Below, one piece after another: positions 54,147 to 62,664 of a stretch of 64,000 nt of DNA. This DNA is from Bradyrhizobium liaoningense (GTDB lineage Bacteria; Pseudomonadota; Alphaproteobacteria; Rhizobiales; Xanthobacteraceae): assembly GCF_018130785.1 (NCBI RefSeq), contig NZ_JAFCJT010000006.1, positions 186,001 to 250,000 of the forward strand, in the 5' to 3' direction. The notes beneath the pieces were generated by a model. That model saw nothing but the letters and a program-made list of their open reading frames with translations. It was not told the origin of the DNA and made no database searches. Every line of letters begins with the position of its first letter. Position 1 is the first letter of the stretch. A program made the translations under genes and the position numbers.

Positions 54147-55049
54147 ATGCCGATCAAGCGAGGCGGTGGTCATCAGCGCATCATTGCCAGGCTTCGAATG
54201 AGGGCCTTTGACACCATGAACCCAGCCCAGCGCGCGCTTTGGTATATCGAAAGCCATCTGGCCGAGCCGATGACGCTCGACCAGATTGCCGCGATCTCAG
54301 GCGTGTCGCGGTTCCACATCGTGCACGCGTTTGCTGCAGCCACCGGTCTTCCGGTGATGCGTTACGTGCGCGCACGCCGGCTAAGCAAGGCTGCGCGCAG
54401 TCTTGCGAACGGCGCGCCGGACATTCTGTCGCTGGCGCTGGAGGCGGATTACGGCTCGCACGAAGCATTCACCCGCGCGTTCCGCGACCAGTTCGGGGTG
54501 ACGCCCGAAGCGGTCCGGGCCGCGACATGCACTGGCCATCTCAAGCTACAGGAGCCGATCCTCATGGACTCCACCATGCTCGACAACCTCAAAGCCCCGC
54601 GTTTCGAAACCGCAAAGGCCTTCCTCGTCGCCGGCATCAGCGAGCGCATCGCCTGCGACAACGGCGCTGCCATTCCGGAATTGTGGCACCGCTTCCACCG
54701 GGAGGTCGACGAAATTCCCGCGCGCGTCGGGAACGTCGCCTACGGCGTCTGCTGCAACGGCGACGATGCCGGCAATTTCGACTACATCGCCGGCATCGAG
54801 GTCGCCGATTTTTCCGACCTGCCGCGCCAGTTCGGTCGCATCCGCATCCCCGAGCAGCGCTATGCGGTGTTCACGCATTCAGAGCACGTCGCCTCGATCC
54901 GCCGTACCGTCAACACGATCTGGAATCAGTGGTTGCCGGCCTCCGGCCTGAAGGCCGCGGACGCGCCGAACTTCGAACGCTACGACGAGAAGTTTGATCC
55001 CTCGACCGGCAATGGCGGTTTCGAAATCTGGATACCGGTGCGAGAGTGA
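54147..55049 (+). CDS. AraC family regulator with GyrI-like effector domain
   Basis: 300 residues. The start at 54147 is backed by GAGGAC eight bases upstream; ATGs at 54198 and 54216 are alternatives, closer to the domain start. The N-terminal part is the AraC DNA-binding domain (MTLDQIAAISGVSRFHIVHAF, ALEADYGSHEAFTRAFRD, then GVTPEAVR). The C-terminal half is a GyrI-like small-molecule-binding domain (FETAKAFLVAGISERI). This is the Rob/SoxS-like layout with effector domain behind. It is divergent from the enolase-superfamily gene. Confidence 0.9.
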   Translation: MPIKRGGGHQRIIARLRMRAFDTMNPAQRALWYIESHLAEPMTLDQIAAISGVSRFHIVHAFAAATGLPVMRYVRARRLSKAARSLANGAPDILSLALEADYGSHEAFTRAFRDQFGVTPEAVRAATCTGHLKLQEPILMDSTMLDNLKAPRFETAKAFLVAGISERIACDNGAAIPELWHRFHREVDEIPARVGNVAYGVCCNGDDAGNFDYIAGIEVADFSDLPRQFGRIRIPEQRYAVFTHSEHVASIRRTVNTIWNQWLPASGLKAADAPNFERYDEKFDPSTGNGGFEIWIPVRE

Positions 55050-55184
55050 CGCGCAACGCTGGCATACCATCCCGCTTGCTTGGCAAGCCCGGGTGACTTT
55101 GTCATAACCTCAGGCAAACCTTGCATGAGGGGCCGAGGCCGGACATCCCGTGCAAGCCATAACAAGCAAGCCGGGAGGTACCCC

Positions 55185-56111
55185 ATGTCTGACGTCCGCG
55201 TTCTCGCCACCGACCTCGAATTTCCCGAAGGGCCGGTCGTGATGCCGGACGGCTCGGTGGTGCTGGTGGAAATCCGCGGTCAGCGCCTGACCCGCGTTTA
55301 TCCCGACGGCCGCAAGGAGATCGTCGCGAAAATTCCGGGCGGCCCGAACGGCGCGGCCCTTGGCCCCGACGGCAAGGTCTACATCTGCAACAATGGCGGC
55401 TTCTCCTGGATCCCGACCCGCAACATGATCATGCCGGGACCGCAGCCCGATGATTATCTCGGCGGCTCGATCCAGCGCATCGACCTGCAATCCGGTAAGG
55501 TCGAGACCGTCGTGACCAGATGCGGCGAGCACGATCTGCGCGGGCCGAACGATCTCGTCTTCGATAAGCACGGCGGCCTCTGGTTCTCCGATCTCGGCAA
55601 GCGCCGCGCGCGCGAGATGGATGTCGGCGGCATGTACTACCTCAAGCCCGGCATGAAAGAGATCGTCGAAGTCGTGCACGGCGTGCTGCCGGCCAACGGC
55701 ATCGGCCTGTCGCCGGACGAGAACACCGTCTACATCGCGGAGACGCCGACGGGCCGGCTCTGGGCCTACGAGCTCTCCGCGCCCGGCACGCTGAAGCCGC
55801 GCGATGTGATCTATCGCGGCGAGCGCGGCAAGCCGATCTGCGGCCTCGGCGGCTACCAGATGTTCGACTCGCTCGCAGTGGAGGCGAACGGCAATGTCTG
55901 TGTCGCCACCCTCGTCTCCGGCTGCATCTCGGTGATCGCGCCTGACGGGACCCTGGTCGAGCAGGTTCCGACCGGCGACCGCGTGACCACCAACATCGCC
56001 TTCGGCGGCGAGGGTCTGAAGACCGCCTACATCACGCTGTCGGGCAAGGGCGAGCTGGTCGCCATGGACTGGCCGCGCGGCGGTTTGCCGTTGAACTTTT
56101 TGAATAAGTGA
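55185..56111 (+). CDS. SMP-30/gluconolactonase family protein
   Basis: 308 residues from MSDVRVLATDLEFPEGPVV, with GGGAGG eight bases upstream of the ATG; the frame from 55080 is longer but lacks homology. It is a six-bladed propeller: EFPEGPVV carries the metal-binding Glu, PGGPNGAALGPDGKVYICNN and GPNDLVFDKHGGLWFSD the Asn/Asp ligands, and GIGLSPDENTVYIAET a further Asp site. The family hydrolyses sugar lactones. A place in the same pathway as the nearby enolase-type enzyme and GMC oxidoreductase is inference. Confidence 0.92.
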   Translation: MSDVRVLATDLEFPEGPVVMPDGSVVLVEIRGQRLTRVYPDGRKEIVAKIPGGPNGAALGPDGKVYICNNGGFSWIPTRNMIMPGPQPDDYLGGSIQRIDLQSGKVETVVTRCGEHDLRGPNDLVFDKHGGLWFSDLGKRRAREMDVGGMYYLKPGMKEIVEVVHGVLPANGIGLSPDENTVYIAETPTGRLWAYELSAPGTLKPRDVIYRGERGKPICGLGGYQMFDSLAVEANGNVCVATLVSGCISVIAPDGTLVEQVPTGDRVTTNIAFGGEGLKTAYITLSGKGELVAMDWPRGGLPLNFLNK

Positions 56112-56118
56112 GCCAAGC

Positions 56119-56203
56119 CGTCATTGCGAGGAGCGAAGCGACGAAGCAATCCAGGCTGCCTCCGAGGTAAGACTCTGGATTGCTTCGCTTCCCTCGCAAT
56201 GAC
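56119..56203. repeat. REP-like palindrome, CGTCATT...AATGAC family
   Basis: Starts CGTCATTGCGAGGAGCGAAG and ends TTCCCTCGCAATGAC, with AATCCAG...CTGGATT inside. It is a variant of the family with GAGGAGCGAAGCGACG in the left arm. It fills the gap between the SMP-30 and GNAT genes. Confidence 0.88.
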
Positions 56204-56220
56204 AACGGAGAGAGACTTCA

Positions 56221-56814
56221 ATGCCCTGGCCTGATCCCATCACCCTGCGTGGACAGCACGCCCGTCTCGAGCCGCTGTCGCGAGAGCACCGCGAGGGGCT
56301 GGTGGAGGCCGTGAAGGACGGCGAGCTCTACACGATCTGGTATACTGCGATCCCGACGCCGGATAATGTGGCGAAGGAAATCGACCGCCGGCTCGGCCTT
56401 CAGGCCGCGGGCTCGATGCTCCCCTTCACCGTGTTCGATGGCAGCGGCAAGATCGTGGGCCAGACCACCTACATGAACATCGATGCCGCCAATCGGCGCG
56501 TCGAGATCGGCTCGACCTGGTACGGCAAAAGCGCGCAGCGCGGGCCGCTCAACACGCAGTGCAAGCTGCTGCTGCTCACCCACGCTTTCGAAACGCTGGA
56601 CTGCATTGCGGTGGAATTCCGCACGCACTTCTTCAACCACCAGAGCCGCCGCGCGATCGAGCGCCTGGGCGCCAAGCAGGACGGCATCCTGCGCAGCCAT
56701 CAAATTGCGCCGAACGGCACGCTGCGCGACACCGTGGTCTACAGCATCACCGCGGCCGAATGGCCGACGGTGCGGACGCATTTGAACTATCAACTCAACG
56801 ACAAGCCGCGCTGA
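56221..56814 (+). CDS. GNAT family N-acetyltransferase
   Basis: 197 residues. It has the GNAT (RimJ/RimL-type) order: N-terminal strand ITLRGQHARLEPLSREH, FTVFDGSGKIVGQTTYM, the acetyl-CoA-binding side VEIGSTWYGKSAQRGPLNT, and NHQSRRAIERLGAKQDGIL. It moves an acetyl group to an amine, perhaps a ribosomal protein or small molecule; the substrate is unknown. The start is 18 bp after a REP palindrome. Confidence 0.92.
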   Translation: MPWPDPITLRGQHARLEPLSREHREGLVEAVKDGELYTIWYTAIPTPDNVAKEIDRRLGLQAAGSMLPFTVFDGSGKIVGQTTYMNIDAANRRVEIGSTWYGKSAQRGPLNTQCKLLLLTHAFETLDCIAVEFRTHFFNHQSRRAIERLGAKQDGILRSHQIAPNGTLRDTVVYSITAAEWPTVRTHLNYQLNDKPR

Positions 56815-56833
56815 GCGGCTTCTGGCGGGCATC

Positions 56834-58480
56834 ATGGATAGATTTGACTATGTGATCGTCGGCGCGGGCTCCGCCGGCTGCGTGCTGACCAGCCGGCTGA
56901 GCGAGGATCCGAACGTGAGCGTCTGCGTGCTCGAGGCGGGCCCGAGCGACTGGCATCCCTACATCCATCTGCCGGCGGGCTTCATCAAGACCTTCCACAT
57001 GAAGAGCATCAACTGGGCCTACCAGCAGGAGCCGGGGCCCTGGACCGGTGGGCGCAGCATCTACGCGCCGCGCGGCAAGACGCTGGGCGGCTCGTCCTCG
57101 ATCAACGGCCACATCTACAATCGCGGCCAGCGGATGGATTTCGACACCTGGGCGCAGATGGGCAATCGCGGCTGGGGTTATGCCGACGTGCTGCCTTACT
57201 TCAAGCGGCTGGAGAAACGGGTCGGCGAGGGCGAGGACGCCTATCGCGGCCGCGACGGCAACCTCACCGTCACCACCATGGACTGGCGCGATCCGCTCTG
57301 CGAGGCCTTCATGGAAGGCGCGGTCTCGCTCGGCATTCCCCGCAATCCCGATTACAACGGCGCTAAGCAGGAAGGCGTCTCCTACTGCCAGCGCACCATC
57401 AACAACGGCCTGCGAGTCTCCGGCTCGACCGCGTTCCTCAAGCCCGCGATGAAGCGGCCGAATGTGCATGTGCACACCCACGCGCACGCGACCGAGATCA
57501 TCTTCGAAGGCAAGCGCGCTGTCGGCGTGCGCTACACCAAGGGCGGCCGCGGCGGCACGCCGGTGGAAGTGCGTGCCAACAAGGAGGTGATCCTCTCCGG
57601 CGGCACCTATAATTCACCGCAGCTGCTGCAGCTCTCCGGAATCGGCTCGCCCGATCTGCTCGGCGCGCACGGCATCCAGGTGCGTCACGCGCTGCCGGTC
57701 GGCGAAGGTCTGCAGGATCATTACGCGCCCCGCACGGTGGCGCGCGTCAAGGACATCAAGACCATCAATGAGCTCCGCCGCGGTTTCTCGCTGTGGATCG
57801 AGGCGCTGAAATGGGCGACCGCGCGCCGCGGCCTGCTCTCGCTGTCGCCGACCATGGTCTATTGCTTCTGGCATTCCGGCGAGAGCGCCGACTCGTCGGA
57901 TCTCCAGCTCACCTTCACGCCGGCGAGCTACAAGGAAGGCGTGCAGGGCCAGCTCGAGGACGAGCCCGGCATGACGGTCGCGTCCTGGCAGCAGCGCCCG
58001 GAGAGCCGCGGCTATGTCCGCATCCGCTCCAACGATCCGTTCGCGCCGCCGATCATCCAGACCAACTATCTCGACGCCGAGCTCGACCGCCGCGTCATCG
58101 TCGGCGGCATGAAGCTCGCGCGCAGGCTTTTGAAGAGCGCCCCGCTGTCGCCCTATTACGCCTACGAGGATTTCCCGGGGCCGAACATCAACACCGACGA
58201 CGAGTTCCTGGCCGCCGCCACCGAGCGCGGCACCACCACCTTCCACCCCGGCTGCACCTGCCGCATGGGCCCGGCAGATTCCACCTGGGCTGTCGTCGAC
58301 GACCAGCTCCGCGTCCACGGGCTCGAGGGCCTCCGCGTCATCGACGCCTCCGTGATGCCGCGCATGATCTCGGCGAACCTCAACGCCTCGACGATGATGA
58401 TCGCCGACCGTGCGTCGGACCTCATCCGCGGCAAGCAGCCGATGGACGCGGCGCGCATTCCGGATGCGGCGGTGGCGTGA
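56834..58480 (+). CDS. GMC family FAD oxidoreductase
   Basis: 548 residues, close to the length of BetA-like dehydrogenases. FAD-binding marks are DYVIVGAGSAGCVLTSRLSE and VLEAGPSDW, then the GMC signatures GKTLGGSSSINGHIY and SGGTYNSPQLLQLSGIG. The catalytic His/Asn pair is in TTFHPGCTCRMG and SANLNASTMMIAD. It oxidises an alcohol; choline is only one option, as no betaine genes are near. It starts 19 bp after the GNAT stop. Confidence 0.94.
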   Translation: MDRFDYVIVGAGSAGCVLTSRLSEDPNVSVCVLEAGPSDWHPYIHLPAGFIKTFHMKSINWAYQQEPGPWTGGRSIYAPRGKTLGGSSSINGHIYNRGQRMDFDTWAQMGNRGWGYADVLPYFKRLEKRVGEGEDAYRGRDGNLTVTTMDWRDPLCEAFMEGAVSLGIPRNPDYNGAKQEGVSYCQRTINNGLRVSGSTAFLKPAMKRPNVHVHTHAHATEIIFEGKRAVGVRYTKGGRGGTPVEVRANKEVILSGGTYNSPQLLQLSGIGSPDLLGAHGIQVRHALPVGEGLQDHYAPRTVARVKDIKTINELRRGFSLWIEALKWATARRGLLSLSPTMVYCFWHSGESADSSDLQLTFTPASYKEGVQGQLEDEPGMTVASWQQRPESRGYVRIRSNDPFAPPIIQTNYLDAELDRRVIVGGMKLARRLLKSAPLSPYYAYEDFPGPNINTDDEFLAAATERGTTTFHPGCTCRMGPADSTWAVVDDQLRVHGLEGLRVIDASVMPRMISANLNASTMMIADRASDLIRGKQPMDAARIPDAAVA

Positions 58481-58490
58481 GGCGGACTTC

Positions 58491-58576
58491 GTAGGATGGG
58501 TAGAGCGCAGCGAAACCCATCATCATGCAGCGCTCGCCGAAGCAGGATGGGTTTCGCTGCGCTCTACCCATCCTAC
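58491..58576. repeat. Perfect 31-bp inverted repeat (GTAGGATGGG family)
   Basis: Arms at 58491-58521 and 58546-58576 are exact reverse complements over 31 bases, starting GTAGGATGGGTAGAGCGCAG. The loop is 24 bases. It lies 11 bp after the GMC stop and may act as its terminator. The related 17275-17370 element has GTAGGGTGGGCAAA instead. Confidence 0.9.
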
Positions 58577-58588
58577 AAGTCTTGCTGG

Positions 58589-58610
58589 ATGCCCCGGTCA
58601 AGCCGGGCAT
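58589..58610. repeat. ATGCCCCGG palindrome
   Basis: ATGCCCCGG(T)CAAGCCGGGCAT forms a small hairpin next to the inverted repeat above. Read on the other strand it is GGCTTGACCGGGGCATCCAG, the same as the element near 17225-17245. Confidence 0.8.
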
Positions 58611-58659
58611 GACACCGGTGGTGGGGCTGCAGCGGAGCGCTATCGCGCGACCGCGTGCC

Positions 58660-59502
58660 TCAGACTTCCCGCCGGCTCAAAAACGCCAGCCGCTCGAACA
58701 GGTGCACGTCCTGCTCGTTCTTGAGCAGCGCGCCGTGCAGCGGCGGGATCAGCTTGCGCGGGTCGCGTTCGCGGAGTTGCTCGACGCTCATGTCCTCGTT
58801 GAGCAGCAGCTTGAGCCAGTCGAGTAGCTCCGAAGTGGACGGCTTCTTCTTCAGGCCCGGGACCTCGCGGACCTCGAAGAAGATGCGCAGTGCCTCTTCT
58901 ACCAGGCGCTTCTTGATGCCGGGGAAGTGGACGTCGACGATGCGGCCCATGGTGTCGGCGTCGGGGAACTTGATGTAGTGGAAGAAGCAGCGGCGCAGGA
59001 AGGCGTCCGGCAGCTCCTTCTCGTTGTTGGAGGTGATCATCATGATCGGGCGCTGCTTGGCCTTGATCGTCTCGCCGGTCTCGTAGACATGGAATTCCAT
59101 GCGGTCGAGCTCGAGCAAGAGGTCGTTGGGGAATTCGATGTCGGCCTTGTCGATCTCGTCGATCAGCAGCACCGGGCGCTGCTCGGCGGTGAAGGCTTCC
59201 CACAGCTTGCCGCGCTTGATGTAGTTCTTGATGTCGGACACCCTGGCATCGCCGAGCTGGCTGTCGCGCAGGCGCGACACCGCGTCGTATTCGTAGAGGC
59301 CCTGCTGCGCCTTGGTGGTGGACTTGATGTGCCAGGTCAAAAGCGGCGCATTCAGCGCCTTCGCCACTTCCTCCGCGAGCACCGTCTTGCCGGTGCCGGG
59401 CTCGCCCTTGATGAGCAGCGGGCGCTCCAGCACGATCGAGGCATTGACGGCGACCTTGAGATCGTCGGTCGCAACATAGTCCTTGGTGCCGGTAAATTTC
59501 AT
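58660..59502 (-). CDS. MoxR family AAA+ ATPase
   Basis: 280 residues. Walker A is GEPGTGKTVLAEEV, Walker B is VLLIDEIDKAD, sensor 1 is MMITSNNEKELPDAFLRRC, and the C-terminal lid domain follows. MoxR/CoxD-type ATPases work with VWA-domain proteins as chaperones that insert metal cofactors or mature enzymes. A matching CoxE-like VWA protein is encoded at 59963, on the other strand and separated by a YeaQ-type gene. Confidence 0.93.
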   Translation of the reverse strand: MKFTGTKDYVATDDLKVAVNASIVLERPLLIKGEPGTGKTVLAEEVAKALNAPLLTWHIKSTTKAQQGLYEYDAVSRLRDSQLGDARVSDIKNYIKRGKLWEAFTAEQRPVLLIDEIDKADIEFPNDLLLELDRMEFHVYETGETIKAKQRPIMMITSNNEKELPDAFLRRCFFHYIKFPDADTMGRIVDVHFPGIKKRLVEEALRIFFEVREVPGLKKKPSTSELLDWLKLLLNEDMSVEQLRERDPRKLIPPLHGALLKNEQDVHLFERLAFLSRREV

Positions 59503-59551
59503 CGTGCGTCCTTGTTGGTCGTCGGCCGGGCATCGCCCTGGTCCAACAAAC

Positions 59552-59578
59552 GGAACGGCCGCTCATGGCGGCCGTTCC
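59552..59578 (-). terminator. Rho-independent-type hairpin after the YeaQ-type gene
   Basis: Arms GGAACGGCCGC (59552-59562) and GCGGCCGTTCC (59568-59578) are perfect reverse complements with a five-base loop. On the minus strand the stem is followed by GTTTGTTGG, a moderately T-rich tail. It lies 17 bp past the stop of the 59595-59840 gene and 50 bp before the MoxR start, so it probably separates them. Confidence 0.65.
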
Positions 59579-59594
59579 TGGTTCGGTCAGGCTT

Positions 59595-59840
59595 TCAGAC
59601 CCGTTTTATCAGCGAAAGGATGACGAGCACAATCACCGCGCCGATGGTGGCATCCACGATGGCGCCGACCGTGCCGGTGGCCAGCGCAATATGCAGTTGC
59701 GGCAGCACCCAGCTCGCGACCAGCGCGCCGATGATGCCGACGACCATGTTGCCGATCAGCCCAAATCCCGCCCCATGGACAATCTTGCCGGCAAGCCAGC
59801 CGGCGATCGCGCCGATGATGAGCGCTGCGAGAATTCCCAT
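59595..59840 (-). CDS. GlsB/YeaQ/YmgE family membrane protein
   Basis: 81 residues from MGILAALIIGAIAGWLAGKI; the frame is open to 59960 but the extra part has no membrane character. Three hydrophobic segments, rich in Gly, with the family run GFGLIGNMVVGIIGALVASW. These small inner-membrane proteins are linked to general stress responses (transglycosylase-associated family); the precise role is unknown. It lies between MoxR and VWA genes but ends in its own terminator. Confidence 0.9.
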   Translation of the reverse strand: MGILAALIIGAIAGWLAGKIVHGAGFGLIGNMVVGIIGALVASWVLPQLHIALATGTVGAIVDATIGAVIVLVILSLIKRV

Positions 59841-59962
59841 TGCAAACGTCCCCAAAACAACCCCGGAGACGGGCAATTCTAGAGCAAAAAGCCAACCGGT
59901 CCAGCGTCCCGCGGCGAGCTCCGCCCCTTGACGTCGGCCACCCGACGGGCAATCTGTCACCC

Positions 59963-61138
59963 ATGTTCCTGCAATTCTTCACTTCTCTGCGCGATGCGCA
60001 GGTCCCTGTCACGCTGCGCGAATACCTCACGCTGATGGAGGCACTCGACGCTGATCTGGCGGACTACACGGTCGAGAACTTCTACTATCTGTCGCGCGCC
60101 TCGCTGGTGAAGGACGAGCGCAACCTCGACAAGTTCGACCGCGTCTTCGGCACCGTGTTCAAGGGGCTGGAAAGCCTGCTCGATGCCATGGAGAAGGCGG
60201 AGATTCCCGAGGAGTGGCTGAAGAAGCTCGCCGAAAAGTACCTCAGCGAGGAAGAGAAGAAGCAGATCGAGGCCATGGGCTGGGACAAGCTCATGGAGAC
60301 CCTGAAGAAGCGGCTCGAGGAGCAGAAGGGCCGGCACCAGGGCGGCTCGAAGTGGATCGGCACCGCCGGCACCTCGCCGTTCGGCGCCCACGGCTACAAC
60401 CCCGAAGGCGTCCGCATCGGCCAGGAGAAGAACCGCAACAACCGTGCCGTGAAGGTGTGGGACAAGCGCGAGTTCAAGGATCTCGACGGCAATGTCGAGC
60501 TCGGCATCCGCAACATCAAGGTCGCGCTGCGGCGCCTGCGCAAGTTCGCGCGCACCGGCGCACCTGATGAGCTCGATCTCGACACCACCATTCGCGAGAC
60601 CGCCAATCACGGCTATCTCGACGTCCACATGCGGCCCGAGCGGCGCAATGCGGTGAAGCTCCTGGTGTTCTTCGACATCGGCGGCTCGATGGACGCGCAT
60701 ATCGAGCAGGTCGAGGAGCTGTTCTCGGCGGCGAAGAGCGAGTTCAAGCACATGGAGTATTTCTACTTCCACAATTGCCTCTATGAAGGCGTGTGGAAGC
60801 AGAACAAGCGCCGCTTCACCGACCGCACGCCGACCTGGGACGTGCTGCACAAATACCCGCACGACTACAAGGTGGTGTTCGTCGGCGACGCATCGATGTC
60901 GCCTTACGAGATCATGGTGCCCGGTGGCTCGGTCGAGCATGTCAACGAGGAGCCGGGCTCGGTCTGGCTCGATCGCATCATCCACACCTATCCGCATTCG
61001 GTGTGGCTCAATCCGGTCGCTCAGAAGCATTGGGACTATTCGGAATCGACCACCATCATCAAACGCATCTTCGCCAACCGCATGTACCCGATCACGATCG
61101 AGGGGCTTGAGGGTGCGATGAAGGAATTGACGCACTGA
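59963..61138 (+). CDS. VWA domain protein (CoxE-like)
   Basis: 391 residues from MFLQFFTSLRDAQVP at 59963; the frame extends to 59840 on a non-coding stretch. An N-terminal CoxE-like helical part (REYLTLMEALDADL, WDKLMETLKKRLEEQK) precedes a von Willebrand A domain. Its metal site is D238 in FFDIGGSMDAH, where the usual DxSxS is DxGGS. It should act with the MoxR ATPase at 58660 in maturing a client protein, which is not identified here. Confidence 0.92.
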   Translation: MFLQFFTSLRDAQVPVTLREYLTLMEALDADLADYTVENFYYLSRASLVKDERNLDKFDRVFGTVFKGLESLLDAMEKAEIPEEWLKKLAEKYLSEEEKKQIEAMGWDKLMETLKKRLEEQKGRHQGGSKWIGTAGTSPFGAHGYNPEGVRIGQEKNRNNRAVKVWDKREFKDLDGNVELGIRNIKVALRRLRKFARTGAPDELDLDTTIRETANHGYLDVHMRPERRNAVKLLVFFDIGGSMDAHIEQVEELFSAAKSEFKHMEYFYFHNCLYEGVWKQNKRRFTDRTPTWDVLHKYPHDYKVVFVGDASMSPYEIMVPGGSVEHVNEEPGSVWLDRIIHTYPHSVWLNPVAQKHWDYSESTTIIKRIFANRMYPITIEGLEGAMKELTH

Positions 61139-61148
61139 CTCTCGCCGC

Positions 61149-61255
61149 CGTCATTCCGGGGCGCGACGAAGTCGCGAGCCCGGAATCCATCGGGCCGCAG
61201 TCCGTGTAGATGAATGGATTCCGGGTTCGATGCTGGGCATCGCCGCGGAATGACG
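61149..61255. repeat. CGTCATTCCGGGGCGCG repeat, copy 1
   Basis: Starts CGTCATTCCGGGGCGCGACG, ends CGCGGAATGACG, with CCCGGAATCCAT...ATGGATTCCGGG inside. It fills the gap between the VWA gene and the rhodanese gene. A second copy follows the rhodanese gene. Confidence 0.88.
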
Positions 61256-61273
61256 AAGAGAAGGGAGAACCAC

Positions 61274-61687
61274 ATGCCCCAGACCATCACCCGCGGCATC
61301 AAGGCGCTGATCGACGAGGCCAATGCCGAGATCGAGACGCTCAACGCCAAGGACGCCATCGAGATCTCCAAGAACGGCGACGTCGTCATCGTCGACATCC
61401 GCGACCCCCGCGAGATCGAGCGCGACGGCCGCATCCCCGGCGCATTCGCCTGCACCCGCGGCATGCTCGAATTCTGGATCGATCCGCAGAGCCCGTATGC
61501 AAAACCGGTGTTCCAGGAGGACAAGAAGTTCGTCTTCCATTGCGCCGGTGGCCTGCGCTCCGCGCTCGCCGCCAAGACCGCGCAGGACATGGGCCTGAAG
61601 CCCGTCGCCCACATCGCCGGCGGCTATGCCGCCTGGCGCGATGCCGGTGGCCCGACGGAGCAGTGGGAGCCGAAGAAGAAGGGCTAA
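61274..61687 (+). CDS. Rhodanese-like domain protein
   Basis: 137 residues from MPQTITRGIK; the upstream extension to 61214 lies in the repeat. A single rhodanese domain with the active-site Cys at residue 90 in FHCAGGLRSA, and DIRDPREIERDGRIPGAF at the substrate side. The six-residue loop AGGLRS is of the sulfurtransferase type. Sulfur donor and target are unknown. It is bracketed by two copies of the same palindromic repeat. Confidence 0.92.
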   Translation: MPQTITRGIKALIDEANAEIETLNAKDAIEISKNGDVVIVDIRDPREIERDGRIPGAFACTRGMLEFWIDPQSPYAKPVFQEDKKFVFHCAGGLRSALAAKTAQDMGLKPVAHIAGGYAAWRDAGGPTEQWEPKKKG

Positions 61688-61693
61688 CTCTCT

Positions 61694-61795
61694 CGTCATT
61701 CCGGGGCGCGCGTAGCGCGAGCCCGGAATCCATTCATCCACCAACTCTGCTGCACGATGGATTCCGGGCTCGCCCTCCGGGCGCCCCGGAATGAC
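61694..61795. repeat. CGTCATTCCGGGGCGCG repeat, copy 2
   Basis: Starts CGTCATTCCGGGGCGCGCGT, ends GCGCCCCGGAATGAC, with inner CCCGGAATCCATT...ATGGATTCCGGG. Same orientation as copy 1. It starts six bases after the rhodanese stop and ends 15 bp before the next ATG. Confidence 0.88.
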
Positions 61796-61810
61796 CACAA
61801 GGAAACACCG

Positions 61811-62662
61811 ATGGCCACCGACCCCCTCGTCTCCACCGAATGGCTCGCCGCCCACATCAACGACGCCAACGTCAAGGTGCTCGACGCCAGCTTCAAGCTG
61901 CCGGGCGTGCTGCCGCTGCCGAAGGACGACTATCTCGCCGCTCATCTGCCGGGCGCGGTGTTCTTCGACGTCGACGCGGTGTCGGATCATTCCAACCCGC
62001 TGCCGCACATGTATCCGAGCGCCGAGCAGTTCGGCCGTGACGCAGGCCAACTCGGCATCTCCAATGCCGACACCATCGTGCTCTACGATGCCGGCGGCTG
62101 GGTCGCCGCGCCCCGCGCGTGGTGGATGTTCCTGGCCTTCGGCCACAGCAATGTGCGCATCCTCGATGGCGGGCTGAAGAAGTGGCGCGCCGAGGAACGC
62201 CCCGTCGAGACCGGCGAGGTGAAGCCGAAGCCGGCGAACTTCAAGGCGAGCTACGATTCAAAGCGCGTGCGCAGCATGCAGCAGCTGATCGCCAACGTCG
62301 AAAGCAGCAAGGAGCAGGTGATCGACGCGCGCGCCGCCGACCGCTTCGAGGGCCGCGCCCCCGAGCCGCGCGCGGGCATCCGCTCCGGTCACATCCCCGG
62401 CGCGCGCAACGTGCCTTACAACCAGCTGTTCGATGCCGCGACCGGCACCATGAAGCCGCTCGACGATCTCCGAGCCGCCTTCGCGAACGCCGGCGTCAAG
62501 CTCGACGCGCCGATCGTGACGAGCTGCGGCTCGGGCGTGTCCGCCGGCGTGCTGACGCTCGCGCTCTATCGCCTCGGCATCACCGACACCGCGCTCTATG
62601 ATGGTTCTTGGTCGGAATGGGGCCGGGAAAAAGGCCCGCCGATCGCGACCGGACCGGCGTAG
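61811..62662 (+). CDS. sseA: Thiosulfate/3-mercaptopyruvate sulfurtransferase
   Basis: 283 residues from MATDPLVSTEWLAAH; the frame from 61757 begins in the repeat. Two rhodanese domains. The N-terminal one is inactive (LYDAGGWVAAPRAWW), the C-terminal one carries the active Cys at residue 239 in TSCGSGVSAG, the CGSGVxA form seen in mercaptopyruvate sulfurtransferases. RSGHIPGARNVPYNQ is the family signature. It moves sulfur from mercaptopyruvate to thiols or cyanide. Confidence 0.92.
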   Translation: MATDPLVSTEWLAAHINDANVKVLDASFKLPGVLPLPKDDYLAAHLPGAVFFDVDAVSDHSNPLPHMYPSAEQFGRDAGQLGISNADTIVLYDAGGWVAAPRAWWMFLAFGHSNVRILDGGLKKWRAEERPVETGEVKPKPANFKASYDSKRVRSMQQLIANVESSKEQVIDARAADRFEGRAPEPRAGIRSGHIPGARNVPYNQLFDAATGTMKPLDDLRAAFANAGVKLDAPIVTSCGSGVSAGVLTLALYRLGITDTALYDGSWSEWGREKGPPIATGPA

Positions 62663-62664
62663 CC

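Noticed and set aside
54045..54257. N-terminal extension of the enolase-superfamily protein
   Set aside because: The extra 71 residues have no homology and cover the promoter region and start of the divergent AraC gene.
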